From Rostratula benghalensis (Eukaryota; Chordata; Aves; Charadriiformes; Rostratulidae), in assembly GCA_013399305.1 (NCBI GenBank), contig VXAI01000161.1:116236-180235 (forward strand): DNA of 64,000 nt, read 5' to 3'. The translations under genes and the position numbers were made by a program. How positions within the stretch are numbered: position 1 is the first letter of the stretch; each line of letters opens with the position of its first letter. Positions 47,225 to 59,537 of the stretch are shown one piece after another. Under the pieces are notes generated by a model that worked only from the letters and a program-made list of their open reading frames with translations, made no database searches and was not told the DNA's origin.

Positions 47225-50200
47225 TTACAAATCTGGGATGGATACCCTGTCACTGACTTCAGTTACTACTGTCCCTGAATTCACCCTCTTGGCCTCTCCA
47301 GCCGCAAAACCCTCCTTATTAAGTTTTATCTCTCAGATATCCATAATGCTTGTGACTGTTTTGTTTCCCCCTTCTTATTAGTTGCAATTCCAGGCTGGTC
47401 CTCTCCAAAGATGTGCTCAGAGGTTCATAAAAGAACAATCAATTAATTGCTGAAGAGTACTGGGCTTTGTTATTGTTCCTTTTCTCACCTTGTGTGTGTT
47501 TTGTTTAGCGTTTTCCCTGTTATTTACAACGCCCTTTGAACTGAAGAAGTCCTTGATCTGATAACCCTAATGAAGAAGGAGTTCTCACAGTCCACTTTCC
47601 CTTTCCATAGCTTAAGATGAATACTGGACAGACGTGATGGGACAAAAGAGTGAAAGGGAGACCTGTACCAAAACCATTTTTTCCTTCACTGATTGAACGT
47701 GTTATCACGGTGCAAGACTGACCTGCAAAGAAGGCTCTTCTGAGAAGAGAAATGCTCCATGTTTAGTTTTCAACTTTTCCTACAACAGCTGCTTAAGGGA
47801 AGAGTCGAAGGAGGAAAACAGTGATCCATCTTTTCTTACTTATTCCTAGATTCCAGCAACCAGAGCCACCACCAGATTATCATTTTTAGTAGCCTTTTTT
47901 TTTTTTTTTCATAGTGTGCAAACTGCAACTTGGGCTTGCTAGGATTTTGTGGACAGTACATTTGCTAGTCACATCCTTTCCCAAGAAGCGCACTGTTTAT
48001 GGATTCCTCAGCCGCTTAATCATGAATAGCTGTTGATTAATCACACACTTATCTGTGCATGCAGAGTCCCTGAATATTGAATTTTTCCTTTTAGCTCACT
48101 TTTATCTGTTTTCAGAATAATGTATGCTGTAGCTGGCACAAGAATTTACCAAACTCTAAAACTTCATTTACCCTTTTAATCTAGTTTTAATGCCGGTGTC
48201 CTCTTTTCCATTCTACACTTTCATCTACTGATTTACCATGAATAAATCTTGGTTTAACGTGAGTTTATTTACCTTCTACTTTTATAAACTTCTTCAATAA
48301 TTCACTGCAAGTATTCATTGCTCTCTGTCTGGTGTATCTTGGTTTCTGATTTTAATGTTAGATCTCCCGGTTTGAGAAACTCTTACCACATTTCTGCTTA
48401 ATAAGTACTGTATTTTGACGACTGATCAAATCAGAAATATATTCCATTACACTTACTCACATTGCTTTCAGTAGAGCTTCACTGGCATGGTAGTCAAGTA
48501 ACAAATAGAAATGAGAATCATGCCCTGGATTTTTACAGGAACTTTATTCAATGAACTTTATTCCACATGTTTTGACAAAGTTTTCAGTTTATTTATTGTA
48601 TATTTTCCAGTATTTTGGCTCAGTTAAATAATCTTCCTACACAGCAAGCAGAATTAGATTTTTTCATACAAAACGAAACTACCGTTATTTAATTTCCTAA
48701 CAAACTTTTCAAAACTCAAATCTTTTTAATGTTTAATATAACTGTGAGCTCTCAGCTCACAAATTCCACCTTCAGTGGTTTCCTAGGATGCCAACACACA
48801 AGCACAAACAGAAAGCACCCGAGAAAAACAAGGTAGAGAGCCTGCAGCACTTCCACTTTTCTGAATCCTTCCAAACTCCTTGCATTCTCACAAATGTATC
48901 AATGTTAAGAGCATGATAAATCTTAAACAACACAGCTGATGATGGACTTAAACTATAAATTGTATCTGTGTCATTTGTAAAGGTTGACCAAGTTCTCTTG
49001 AGAATTCTGAAGAGAACAACTGAAACAAAGAATAAGAGCTTTTGCACATGCTGCATCCTGACTTTGGAAAAAATGAAGCAGGAACAGATTATCAAAATTA
49101 TTTTCAGGGCATTGATTTAATAACAACTGAAATAAATGGGGAGATATTAACCTACTCCAGCTGCTAAAAAGGTAACCAAAAAGTAAAAAGGCAATTAGAG
49201 AATGCATTATGGATACTCGAGGGGGAATAACAAAAAATGCGTTTTCAACCAAAAGCAAAGGTAGCAATTTTTCACCCCTCAAGTATCCCAAGGCATACAT
49301 GCATGCATACAGAAGTGCACATAAATTTAGGTAACAGCTACATAATTTTGAAAGAGGTAGAACTTCAAGAAACTGATTATAGAGTAAGAGCGGACAACTC
49401 ACATTTATAAAGCTGGAGTGCAATGACAGATCAAGAAAAGAGAATAAGAGCTTTCAACAAGTAAACCTGGCATACTCAGTTAAAGCTAATGGTGATACTG
49501 ATGTTGGAATGTTTTCTTTGTTAACTTTGTTATCCTCTTTTGAAAAAAAGACAGATATCCTTCTTTTAAAAGATAGAAGCCTAGAAAATGTAGAAAAGAG
49601 ATCCTAAAATAATGTAAGAGCTAGGAAAAAATCTGCACATCTTAGTCTTTGTAGGTAATCTAAAGGAAACCAAGCAAAGAACAAAAGGTGAGGTGACCCG
49701 ACTACAGTGTATAAAAGCCATCACAGGAAGAAAATACTGTCTAGTTAAACAAGAAGGTTTAGTAATAGCAAAAAGCAGAAAACTGAATTTTGGTTAATTA
49801 AAGTAAGAAATAAGGCAAAAATTGCTATTAACAGAAAGCACCATTAACAACTGAAACATTATTATAAAAAAAGTGATGGCTCGTGCTCTCACTAGTCCTC
49901 AGATCAAGATTTGTGGGATATCTTTCTGGTTAATAGTTATCTCTGTATTTGACTGCAACATAAATGAAATTGGGGAGCAATGACACGCAAGATCATTAGA
50001 TGAGAAAAGGTTTTTGTTCTTCCAGGGCTGAATGCTACAAATCTCTGACTTAATGGAGATCTGGCTGTACTTAGACTCATGCTGCAACATCAGTAATTTT
50101 GATGGTAGTTCAATTTAAGAAACTTGCACTTTGCTTCTTAAAAATGTTTACAACTACTCTCAGCGTTTCAGTTTTATTTCATAGCTAGTTACTTGTTACC

Positions 50201-50494
50201 AGGTTACTGGAGCTTTCATAACACAGGAAATAACTTTGATAAAAGGTAATGTGGCTTTTGAAAGATGGGAACCATGAAAGAAATGGTGACATAGGGAAGT
50301 TAATGGATATTTGTAATGTTGATTTAATTAGACCAGCACTTCACCCATCTTTTAGATAGGTAGGCAGAAGTAATTTGGAAAAGTCTGTGTGAGAAAAGAG
50401 AATAAAAACTAATTTAAGAAAGCTTATGATTTAAATAAGAACAGCATAAAACTAGCAGAAATTGTCCTGGTCAATTTTTTTAATGGAAAATGAT
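47225..50494. other. Non-repetitive DNA, nothing recognised
   Basis: The longest minus-strand open frame outside repeats (48971-49423) lies here but reads as a hydrophobic chance frame. A balanced, homeodomain-motif-rich patch is at 47995-48075. Confidence 0.4.
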
Positions 50495-52412
50495 CACAGA
50501 ATCATAGAATGGTTTGGGTTAGAAGGGACCTTTAAAGATCAGCTAGAGCAATCCCCCACCACCGTGTTCCACTAGCTTGCTGAAAGCCCTGTCCAACCTG
50601 CCCTTGAAAATTTTCAGGGATGGGTTCCATCAGTTGCTTCTCTGGACTACCTGTTCCAGTGTTTCACCAGCCACATTGTAGAATTTCTTTCCTCCTATCT
50701 AATCTCTATCTACTCTTTTTTTAGTTTAAAAGCATTACCCCTTGTCCAGTCACTACAGGCCCTGATAAAAAGTTTGTCCCCATCTTCCTTATATGCTCTT
50801 TAAGTACTGAAAGGCCACAATAAGGTCTCCATAAGAGTTTTCTTCTCCAGAAGAGCAACCCCAACTCCCTCAGCTTTTCTTCATAGATTACATGTTCCAG
50901 CCCTCTGACAATTTTAATGCTCATCTTCTGGACCCAGTCTAACAGGTCCATGTCTTTCTTGTGCTGAGGGCTCCAGAGCTGCACACAGTACTTCAGGTAG
51001 GGTCTCAGCAGAGTGCAGAAGAGGGTCAGAATCACCTTCCATGACCTGGTGGCCATGCTTCTTTTGATGGAGTCCCAGATATTATTGGCTTTCTATTGGG
51101 CACATTGCCCATTCATATCCAATATTTCATATCCAATATTTCATCTGCCACTATCCTTCTCCACAGGACTGCTCTCAGTTTATTCTTCCCGAGTCTGTAT
51201 GGATACTGGGGATTGTCCTGACCCACGTGCAGGACTTTGCACTTGGCCTTGTTGAAGTTAGGTTCACATTGTCCCATCTCTCAAGCCTCTCAAGATCCCT
51301 CTGGATGGCAACCGTTCCCTTTAGAACATCAACAGACCCCCCTCATCTTGGTGTGATCTGCAAATTTGCTGAGGGTGTACTCAATCCTCAATAAAGATAT
51401 TAAAAAGTACTGCCCCCAGTAGAGAGCCCCAAGCGACACCACTTGTTGCAGAGATCCATTTTGACATTGAGATGTTGACTGCAACATTTTGGATGTGGCC
51501 ATCCAGACAGTTCCATATCCATGGCAGAGTTCATCTGTCAAACCTGCATATGTCGTATTTAGCGAAAAGGATGTTGTGTGGGACTGTGTCAAAGGCCTTA
51601 CAGAAGTCCAGATAGAAGGCATCAGTTGCTCTTCCCTTAGCCACTAACACAGTCACTCTGTCATAGAAGGCCAGCAGATCAGTCAGGAATGATTTGCCTT
51701 TTGTGAAACCACGTTGGTTGTCTTGAATCACCTCCCTGTCCTGCATGTGTCTTAGCATAGCTTCCAGGAAGATTTGTGCCATGATCTTAGCAGACATAGA
51801 GGTGGGCCTTGCTGGTTGATAGTTTTCAGGGTTGTCTTTTTAACGTTTTTTTAAAATGAGTGATGTTTCCCTTTTCTCCAGTCACTATGGATTTTGTCTG
51901 ACTCCCGTGACTTTTCAAATATGGTGGAAAATGGCTTAACAACTACATCTTCCAGTTCCCTTAGGACCTTGGGATGATTCTTATATGAATGTGCATATGT
52001 TCAGGTTCCTTATGTGGTTTTAAAGGTGATCTTTTGCTGCAATAAGTAGGAACTTTGTTCCCTCAGCCTTGAGATTCAGCAACTCAAGAGATGCAAGGAG
52101 AGCAATTGTCAGTGAAAATTGAGGCAAGAAATTGTTGAGTATCTTAGCCTTCTGTGTGTCAGTTGTCACCAGATCACCTGTCTCAGTTATCAGGAGATAT
52201 CAGGAGATTTACTTTATTTTTCCTTTTCTGACTAATGCACCTGTAAAAGTCCTTATTATTTTTCACATCCCTTGTGAAGCTCAGCTCCAGCTGTGGTTTA
52301 GCTTTCCTGATCCCATCCTTACACGCCCAGGAAGTATCCCTGTTTTCTTCCCAAGTTTTGTGTCTTTGCCTATGCTGCCTACGTGTTTTTGTCTTGTGTT
52401 TGGTAAGACAGA
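50495..52412 (-). mobile_element. CR1 LINE, longest copy in the window (about 1.9 kb)
   Basis: It begins with the reversed 3' tip (CACAGAATCATAGAATGGTT) and runs back through the 3' UTR, the ORF2 C-terminus and reverse transcriptase into the linker after the endonuclease. Minus-strand frames show [14 protein letters not shown] finger wording, [11 protein letters not shown], then [13 protein letters not shown] (motif A), TLSKFADHTKM (catalytic box, FADD changed to FADH) and YCVQLWSPQHKKDMDLL near the C-terminus. These blocks lie in different frames, so ORF2 is frameshifted. The endonuclease and ORF1 are absent through 5' truncation. Confidence 0.95.
51114..51144. repeat. 14-bp tandem duplication inside the CR1 copy
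   Basis: CATATCCAATATTT occurs twice in direct tandem and is followed by CAT. It lies within the ORF2 region of the CR1 at 50495-52412, where other CR1 copies have a single version, so it arose after insertion. Its length adds to the frame disruption. Confidence 0.9.
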
Positions 52413-52510
52413 AATAGAATAGAATATTTCAGTTGGAAAGGTCCTACAGCAATCACCTAGTCCAACTTCTTGACTGTTTCACTGCTGACCAAGTTAAACT
52501 ATGTTTCAGC
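52413..52510 (-). mobile_element. CR1 LINE 3'-end fragment abutting a second CR1
   Basis: AATAGAATAGAATATTTCAG then TTGGAAAGGTCCTACAGCAA and TCACCTAGTCCAACTTCTTG is the reversed 3' end of a CR1 subfamily that normally reads GAATATTTCAGTTGGAAGGG. Similarity continues through CTGACCAAGTTAAACTATGT and then fades. It starts directly where the 5' truncated end of the CR1 at 50495-52412 stops, so the two are head to tail. The right end is uncertain. Confidence 0.72.
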
Positions 52511-54902
52511 TGGACCAGGAGGTCCTTACTCAGGGACTCACTTACCTAAACTCATTCGGTGTAGCTCAACTCTTCTCAAAAGCTACATTTGGAGTCATTT
52601 GGAGAGTAAATAAGAGGTGGGTAGTTTTAAAAACTTGCCCTATGAATGACCTCCACTAATTCTGAAAATAATGTTTACTTTCAGTTTATTATCGTATCAG
52701 AAAAAACTTCTTATTCCTGAGAGAGATGAGTGAGAATTTTGTACACTCGTTGGTATGAATAATAAGAATAGGCAACACATGGGAAAAAATAGCTTACTTT
52801 TCCCAGGTCCTACCAAACAATCAGCTGGGAACAAAACAAAAGACTGCACAACCATCTTTAGGGTTAGTAAGTGCTAGTCAAAAGTAGAGTGTCTCGTACC
52901 ATAGTGGAAAGCTGTCAGCTGTTTTGAAACATAAAAGCGTATCTCTGTAATTATAGTGACAGCAGAAATGTTCATGTAAGTCAAGCTTCCAGGCCATTTA
53001 ACTTGATTCTTGCCCATCTGGGTCCAGCCTGTAGTAAGTTTCATGTTGAAATTCCAGCTGCTACCAAAAGGTGTAGAGGCTATGCATTTAAAAAAAAAAA
53101 AAATAACAAAAACAGTTCAAATAATGTGATACTGAGGTGGTAGCACATAATGGCCAGAAATGGGACTCTATTCCCGATTATCTTCATATTATTCAATGAT
53201 AACACAATGGGATTTTGCTTTTTGAGTGATACCCAGTTGTTACTTTTTTCCAGCATATCTCATTTGTCCAGGTCTCTTTGGATTAAAGACATTCCCAAAA
53301 ATATTTTATGTAGGAAATCAATTATAGATATTTCTAGATATTTTCCAATATTGACCTGATCAGTTAGATTTTTTTCCATTTCTAATACAGAGCTACTGTT
53401 TAGAACACACAAAAGGAATACAGTGGTTGATTACGGTACTATCTAATTATATTTCTCATTTCTGGAATTGCGGTATAACAGTAGGTAGTAGTTAATGATA
53501 AAAAGAAAATTTCCCATTTATATTAATTTCTTCTATTCCTAGATGTTGGAAACAAAATTATGATGTCTCTATGATATATAGACATCAACAATGATAGTTT
53601 GGATATGAATGTTTGCCAAAAATATTAGCTCTAGACACAGAAAAAATAGTCATAAAATACTGCATGCACTTTCAAACATTGAGTCTTGTTTCTGTCTCTT
53701 GAGAAATGTATAAAGCAGATAAGTTTTCTATGCATTAGGAAATAGGAAAAACTTCCATAGCAAATATTTGCTTCTCATTTCCATAGCGTAGAGGATAAAC
53801 AGAGTATATAATTTTGTGTGTATGGTTGTGGAGGACAGATATACCTATTTGTTTGAATTAACTTTCCATTAACTGTCTCCATTTTTGAAATTTCTGTTCA
53901 AGTTTACTTAACTTCTTTTCCAGAAAAGAGATTTAGTCTGTTTTGGTTTGTTGGGTGGTTTTTTTTGTTTTGTTTTGTTTTGTTTTTTCCCCTCCCTTCA
54001 GATCTTGATATTTATTTGCAGGGAAATTTGGCAACCTTTTACAATTATCTGTGAGTTGAATAAAAATATATGCATCACACACTATGTTGAGGAATTATTA
54101 TGACTGCACAGGTTTAAAAAAAAAGGATTGTATTTGGTCAGTCTTATCTCTGTTGCTGTCTCTTTCTTTTCTGATGCAGTATTGTACAAAAAGGCATCAA
54201 AACGGAAACAGCATAGGGAAAAGGGAAATAGAACACATGAGATCTGTAAGTTTCCCTGTAACCCCTAGGGAAACAAGAGACAGGAATAACTTAACTCAGA
54301 ATAGGTATGAATAAACACATCCCATATGAGTGGAGCTAAGGTAATTCCTGGAAATGGTAAAAAAAATTGTCTTGGGTAGTTCATGTTAAAATCCTGGTGT
54401 TTTAAATAATTTTCAATGTCCTTGTATCATACCTTGATTACAGTATGTAAGCAATACATACACCACAACCACAGCAGAATACATCAGAAACTTTGTTGTA
54501 AACCTTTGTGTATACATAAGGAATAAGATATTGAGCAAAAGATATTCATGAGGTATTCTAAATTACTGCTAAGTGTAATGACAAGTCTTAAATTAATCCT
54601 ATACATTAATATTTTGCTAGGATGGGGGTTAAAAATTGAAGCTTTTTGTAAGCAGAACATTTTCCATGAGAACTTTTTTCATTTGGCACAATTCTCACAT
54701 TTGGGAGTGAATGATGAAGAGGATTACAGGAAAAGGACACAGAGCCTTGAGGGCTAAAGCATTTGAAATCTGCCTTCTGCCATAGAGTTTTTATGTGATG
54801 CCAAGGAATGTTTTAACCAAACATTTCATAGCTGGCCACTAATTGCATATTTTTCTGAATTTTGGGCACCCAATTAAATACCTCGGAACTGGCAGTGAAG
54901 AA
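52511..54902. other. Non-repetitive DNA, nothing recognised
   Basis: It has poly(A) at 53091-53103 and a (TTTTG)n run at 53966-53986. No gene recognised. Confidence 0.45.
53966..53986. repeat. (TTTTG)n microsatellite
   Basis: Four tandem TTTTG units followed by a T-run and CCCC. Confidence 0.9.
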
Positions 54903-55190
54903 AAGCAAATTGAATGTTAGGACTGATTAGAAAAGCAAAAGAGGCAAATCAGAGAGTGAGAGCAGCATTTTATTTGCTACACCACTCTAATGTGGATATT
55001 CATTTAGAACACAATTTGCCCCTGTTCGTCTCACCCTACTACAAAAGATGTAATAAGACTGGAAGAGATTCAAAGAATGATAACAATGATGACCAAAGTT
55101 ATGGAAAAGCCTCTGAGCAGAAACCCTTTGAGGGTTAGAGAAGAGGCACCTTAGAAGGAATATAATGCTGTCTGTTAAATCTTGAAATAA
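54903..55190 (+). mobile_element. Old L3-like CR1 fragment (ORF2 C-terminal region)
   Basis: The order of blocks matches the ancient CR1/L3 family known from turtles, crocodilians and other vertebrates: AATTGAATGTTAGGACTGAT, TAGAAAAGCAAAAGAGGC, a middle part ending CTCACCCTACTACAAAAGAT, then AAGACTGGAAGAGATTCAAA, GAATGATAACAATGATGACC and AAAGTTATGG. In that family the pattern is TGAATGTTAGGAATCATTAG ... AAAAGATATA ... TTGGAAAAGGTTCAGA ... GGGCAACAAAAATGAT. It is much more diverged than the other CR1 copies, and no bird-type 3' tip is present. Confidence 0.65.
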
Positions 55191-57460
55191 AATTAAATAA
55201 CAAGTAATTTTTCATTGCTTTAGAAGCAGAAAAATAACAAAACTAGCTGAAATCAAGCTGTGGTATTGTACAACCAAACTACTTCTAACAAAATACAGTG
55301 TCTACAGAAAATTAAAATGGATTCAAAATTGCTACATATTCAGAATATTTCATCAAAGGGAACTAATGAAAAAGGATATCACATCCAACTCAAAACATTC
55401 CTAAGACCCAAATCAGGAAGTTGGGTGATATTTCAGGCACTCTTACACACTTATTACACCCTAACAGAGACACTCAGTGTTTCTATCCTACATTGATGCT
55501 ACAGGCACCTTGTCTCCAGTGCTCTGTCCTAGATGGAACCCTTTGTTCCCATATTTGATTCTCACCTGTGAAGTCCGTCTACTTTTGGCCTCTATTTACT
55601 TACAATGACTTAGTAACTACAGTTCTTAATACAGTTTTTTAAAATCCCAAACCTAGATCTCTGTTATACTGTCAATGATTATACTTTCAATCTAGGCTGA
55701 AAGTAGTGAGAAGTCGGGAAAAAAAATTAAAAAAAAAAAAAGACAATAAAAAGGCAGTTATTAATTTATAAATTTTTCTCGTAAACACTTTCCTCACAGT
55801 TGTTTGTATGAGATCTGCTCTGAGCTGTAAGAGCTGGTGATCTCTCAACAGCAGACTACCAACTATTGAGACTTTAAAAAATGTGACTCAATATTTTCCA
55901 GTTAGTTTTGTTCTTGTTTCAGTTAGTGTCTGAACAAGAGTCAGAGCTAAAGGTGTTAAAAAAAACCCAACCAAAAACAAAACAAAAAAACCAACTGATT
56001 CTATTTATGTTTTGAGGACTAGCCTGTTAAAAACCAGACCTGTAACTGCATTCAAGATGACTTCATAACTGTCCATACAGAAACAGGGAAACAGTCAGCT
56101 TCACCAGAAAATTTGATGCAATTCATGTGTTCTTTTTGCAAAAACCTTCTAGTTTATAGCTGTTCTCTGAACTATGTATGAATTCCAAAGAAAAACTGCT
56201 CTGATTCTGGTAACAAAAAAAAAAAAAAAAATAAAAAAAAAATCATCATTCATATTTTAAATAATAATAGGAAATATGGTCATGGGGTTCAGATCGGGGA
56301 GAGAAAAGTGATAAACATGGAATAACGATGTTTAAAAATAAATCACTATGGACTGATATTTTAAAAGAAAATACCACAAGAGATATTAAAGGTTACATAA
56401 TGCCAAAATAAAAGTTCCTCCATTGATGCCCTGCAGCTTCTTTAATCATAATTACCATTACCTATTGTCCTATTCCAGTTTCTTCTTCCCCCCCCACCAT
56501 CTTAAAAGCCTTTTATAGATGAACGAAAAAAAGCTATGCATGGTTTCTTCAAAAGAATTTGAGATGGTACTTATAATTTTATAATTTGCTTATAATTCTG
56601 CATCATTTGATGTGTCAGATCAATGCTTAAATGTGAAATAAAACTCATACTCTCCCTGGCTGACAACAGCTCCACCGAATGACTTTCTGGCTATCGCTTT
56701 GCCATTTGGAAAGTTGCCCATAACTACAATAACAATTTCTGTTCTTATCAGACTTCAAGGACAATCTGTATACGTTGCACAGTCATACACCTACAGGAGT
56801 CTGTCAAGCATTTTAAAAAAGAGTTCTGTATGTCTTTTTTCACTTACTGTTCAGAGTATACTCCTAGGCTCTTAAAGCAATTTTTTTGCTACCAGTTCAG
56901 TGCCTGATTTCCCCCCCGCCCCCCTTTCTTTTAATATAGCAACCTATGAATTATGTCACTGACAGTTTCAGGATATTTGAAAAGAATATTTGTAATTTAC
57001 TTCCTTTGCTAGGTCTTCACTTGAATGTTAATTAACATTTTCTTAATGAGCTTTGACAGGTTTCCTCTAAAATATTGAATATATTTTGGGAACTATTTGC
57101 TAACTAACAACAATAAAATTTCACAAGGAAAAAAACTTACAGTTAAGAATGCATTATCTTCATAAAAAAAACCCCAACAACAAAAATATAGAAATTTAGG
57201 TTTGAATTCTCCCTAGCATTCTCCAATTATTTAAGGTGCAAGACTATTAAGATTTTTCATGTTATGAGTCTTAAGATGTAACTGTAGTGTTGTCTTATTT
57301 ACGTATAAAGATCTGTATCTTTCAAAGTAATTGCAGAAGGTTTAATTGCAAAATTCCTCTGAATACAGCAAATTATTTGTTCTCTACCTTTCCATACCTA
57401 GGACTAACTGAAAAATCTGGCTTCTTTACTACTGAATGAAACAGAACTTTTGTCAAAGAC
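55191..57460. other. Non-repetitive DNA with A-rich patches
   Basis: A-rich runs occur at about 55720-55742 and 56214-56241, A/C-rich patches at 55958-55992 and 57166-57186, and a C-run CCCCCCCGCCCCCC at 56911-56924. No gene recognised. Confidence 0.45.
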
Positions 57461-58033
57461 TTAGAATCATAGAAAGGTCCAGGCTGGACGGGACCTCTAG
57501 GGTCATCTCATCTGACCTCCCCACAGTCAGCAGAGGCACCCCCAACCAGACCAGGTTTCCCAGGGCTTCCTCCAGCCTCCCCTTGAATATCTCCGGGGAA
57601 GGGGCCTCAACCACCTCCCTGGGCAACTTGTTCCAGTGTTCCACCACCCTCAGAGTAAAGAACCTATTCCTAATGTCCAGTGTAAATCTGCTCTTCTTCA
57701 GCTTGAAGACATTGCCCCTTGTCCTGTCACTGCAGGTTTTTGTAAACAGACCCTCCCCAGCCTTCTTGTAGGACCCCTTCAGGTACTGGAAGGCTGCTCT
57801 TAGGTCTCCCTGGAGCCTCCTCTTCTCCAGGCTGAACAACCCCAGCTCCCTCAACCTGTCCTTGTAGCAAAGGTGCTTCAACCCCATATTCATTTTCATA
57901 ACCCTCGTCTGGACCTGCTCCATCTGGTAATGTCCTTCCTATCTTGAGGGCTCCAGACCTGGACACAGGACTCCAGGTGTGGTCTCACCAGAGCAAAGTG
58001 GCAGAATCACCTCGCTGGATCTGCTGGCAATGC
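57461..58033 (-). mobile_element. CR1 LINE, well-preserved 570-bp copy
   Basis: Starts TTAGAATCATAGAAAGGTCC, then AGGCTGGACGGGACCTCTAG. The minus-strand frame 57923-57453 is open for 156 codons and reads as the ORF2 C-terminal region: [40 protein letters not shown]-like, RFTLDIRNRFFTLRVVEHWN, KLPREVVEAPSPEIFKGRL. The open frame and low divergence suggest one of the youngest CR1 insertions here. It is 5'-truncated, lacking reverse transcriptase and endonuclease. The CACAGTCAGCAGAGGCACCC segment distinguishes its subfamily. Confidence 0.96.
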
Positions 58034-58522
58034 ATATTTTACTATTTTTTTTTCGTGTGTGAGTGTGACTTCCAGACTTTCAGAGTTCCATATTTAAGTA
58101 AATAAGGTTCCTTCTTCATTTACTAAAGCCTGAATTAATGCTGCTGAATTTTGGTCATACTTATATTCTGATAAACTTAGGAAACTAATAAAAATAACTT
58201 TGTTGTGCCACAAAATCCCATAGGTCCATCCTGAAGAATTCACAATATAATTTTAAAGAAGTTGGAGCATGCAGGTGAACCAGAAGCTTTAAGGGAGAGT
58301 AGATGGGAGGAATGACAAAATAAATTATAATCAGTATGAATAAATAATCCACCACTGTGGATATTTACTACTAAGTCTTTCATTCGGGATCTGCTCTTCA
58401 GCTTAGTTTTCAACGGCCAACTGATTTCTTCTATTTATAACAGGAGAAGTACATATGTATTAAAAAGTGTCAAATGTAAAGGCAGCAACAATGAAAAGAG
58501 GGAATTAAATTAATGGCTGTAG
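58034..58522. other. Short non-repetitive stretch between two CR1 copies
   Basis: AT-rich, no feature recognised. Confidence 0.45.
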
Positions 58523-58843
58523 TCATAGAATCATAGAATTGCAAAGGTTGGAAGGGACCTTTCAGAACATCTAATCCAACCATCAACCCAACACTGACAA
58601 AAACCATCACTAAACCGTCTCCAAGCACTATGTCTACCCACGTTTTAAATACCTCCAGGGATGGTGACTCCATTACTTTCCCTTTCAGTGTAAATTTTTT
58701 TCATAATAACCAATCTAAAACTCCCCTGGTGCACCTTGAAGCCATTTTCTCTCATCCTGTCTCCTGTTCCTGGAGAGAAGGGACCGACCTCCACCTCTCT
58801 ACAACCTCTTTTCAGGTAATTGTGGAGAGCAATAAGGTCTTTA
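58523..58843 (-). mobile_element. CR1 LINE, 5'-truncated 3' end
   Basis: Starts TCATAGAATCATAGAATTGC, then AAAGGTTGGAAGGGACCTTT. It continues through ACACTGACAAAAACCATCAC, GTTTTAAATACCTCCAGGGA, CTCCCCTGGTGCACCTTGAA and ACAACCTCTTTTCAGGTAAT. It retains a long 3' part including the ORF2 C-terminus, with a deletion of about 20-30 bases around the expected CTGGGCAGCC segment (TTACTTTCCCTTTCAGTG in its place). Sister copy to 3986-4250. Confidence 0.95.
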
Positions 58844-59090
58844 AAACTTAGAGCAATAAGTCAAAGCTGCGTAACACTTCAAAATCAACGTGAACAATAG
58901 AAATAGAAGGTTTGTAGCGTGACATAACCATTGTTAATTTTAACATGTAGCTAAAAATTAAGCAAATTTGTCTGGAGAGAAAAAGCACAGCCACAACGTT
59001 ATCAGCAGGTCTGTTTAAAGTGACTGTTGTTCATTTGTATCAAATAACCCTGTACCTATTTAGAAGTTGTTAGAAGGTAACTTCAGGTAA

Positions 59091-59132
59091 TGACACAAAT
59101 TACAACTGACACAAATTACAACTGACACAAAT
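59091..59132. repeat. 16-bp tandem repeat, about 2.6 copies
   Basis: TGACACAAATTACAAC occurs twice in perfect tandem, followed by TGACACAAAT of a third copy. Confidence 0.95.
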
Positions 59133-59537
59133 GTTTTGAAGTTACTAGACTTGAGATCAACTGTCTTGCAAGGTTTTAGGTGCAATGATGTATAATTTTT
59201 CGAGGCAGAAAAATAACCTGTAATATACACTATCGTTACATAATATTTATCATTTTAAAAGATCTTTGTCACTTCAGGGCTCCCCATTGTATTTCAGAGG
59301 TATTAATTTCCCTTCTTGTCAGGACTAGAATCAGACCTTTTTTATTTTATTTGTTTCATTCAAGGTAATCTGATCTTATTGTTCAAGTAACTGTAGTAAT
59401 TAACACAGTTGTTGCAATCAGTTAGTGATTGATAGCCTAAAGATAGGACTGTTATGCCAAGATTGCAGTCCTTTGACATGTTTACTGCTCTTGGTGAAAA
59501 GGAGGTGCTCTTTAGTGGGGCTGTTTTCTGAGTTTTG

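Noticed and set aside
48971..49423. 150-codon minus-strand open frame, the longest not explained by a repeat
   Set aside because: The product is a mixture of Leu, Phe, Ser and Cys with no domain pattern. There is no convincing acceptor, donor or promoter, and the opposite strand is purine-rich, which readily gives hydrophobic chance frames.
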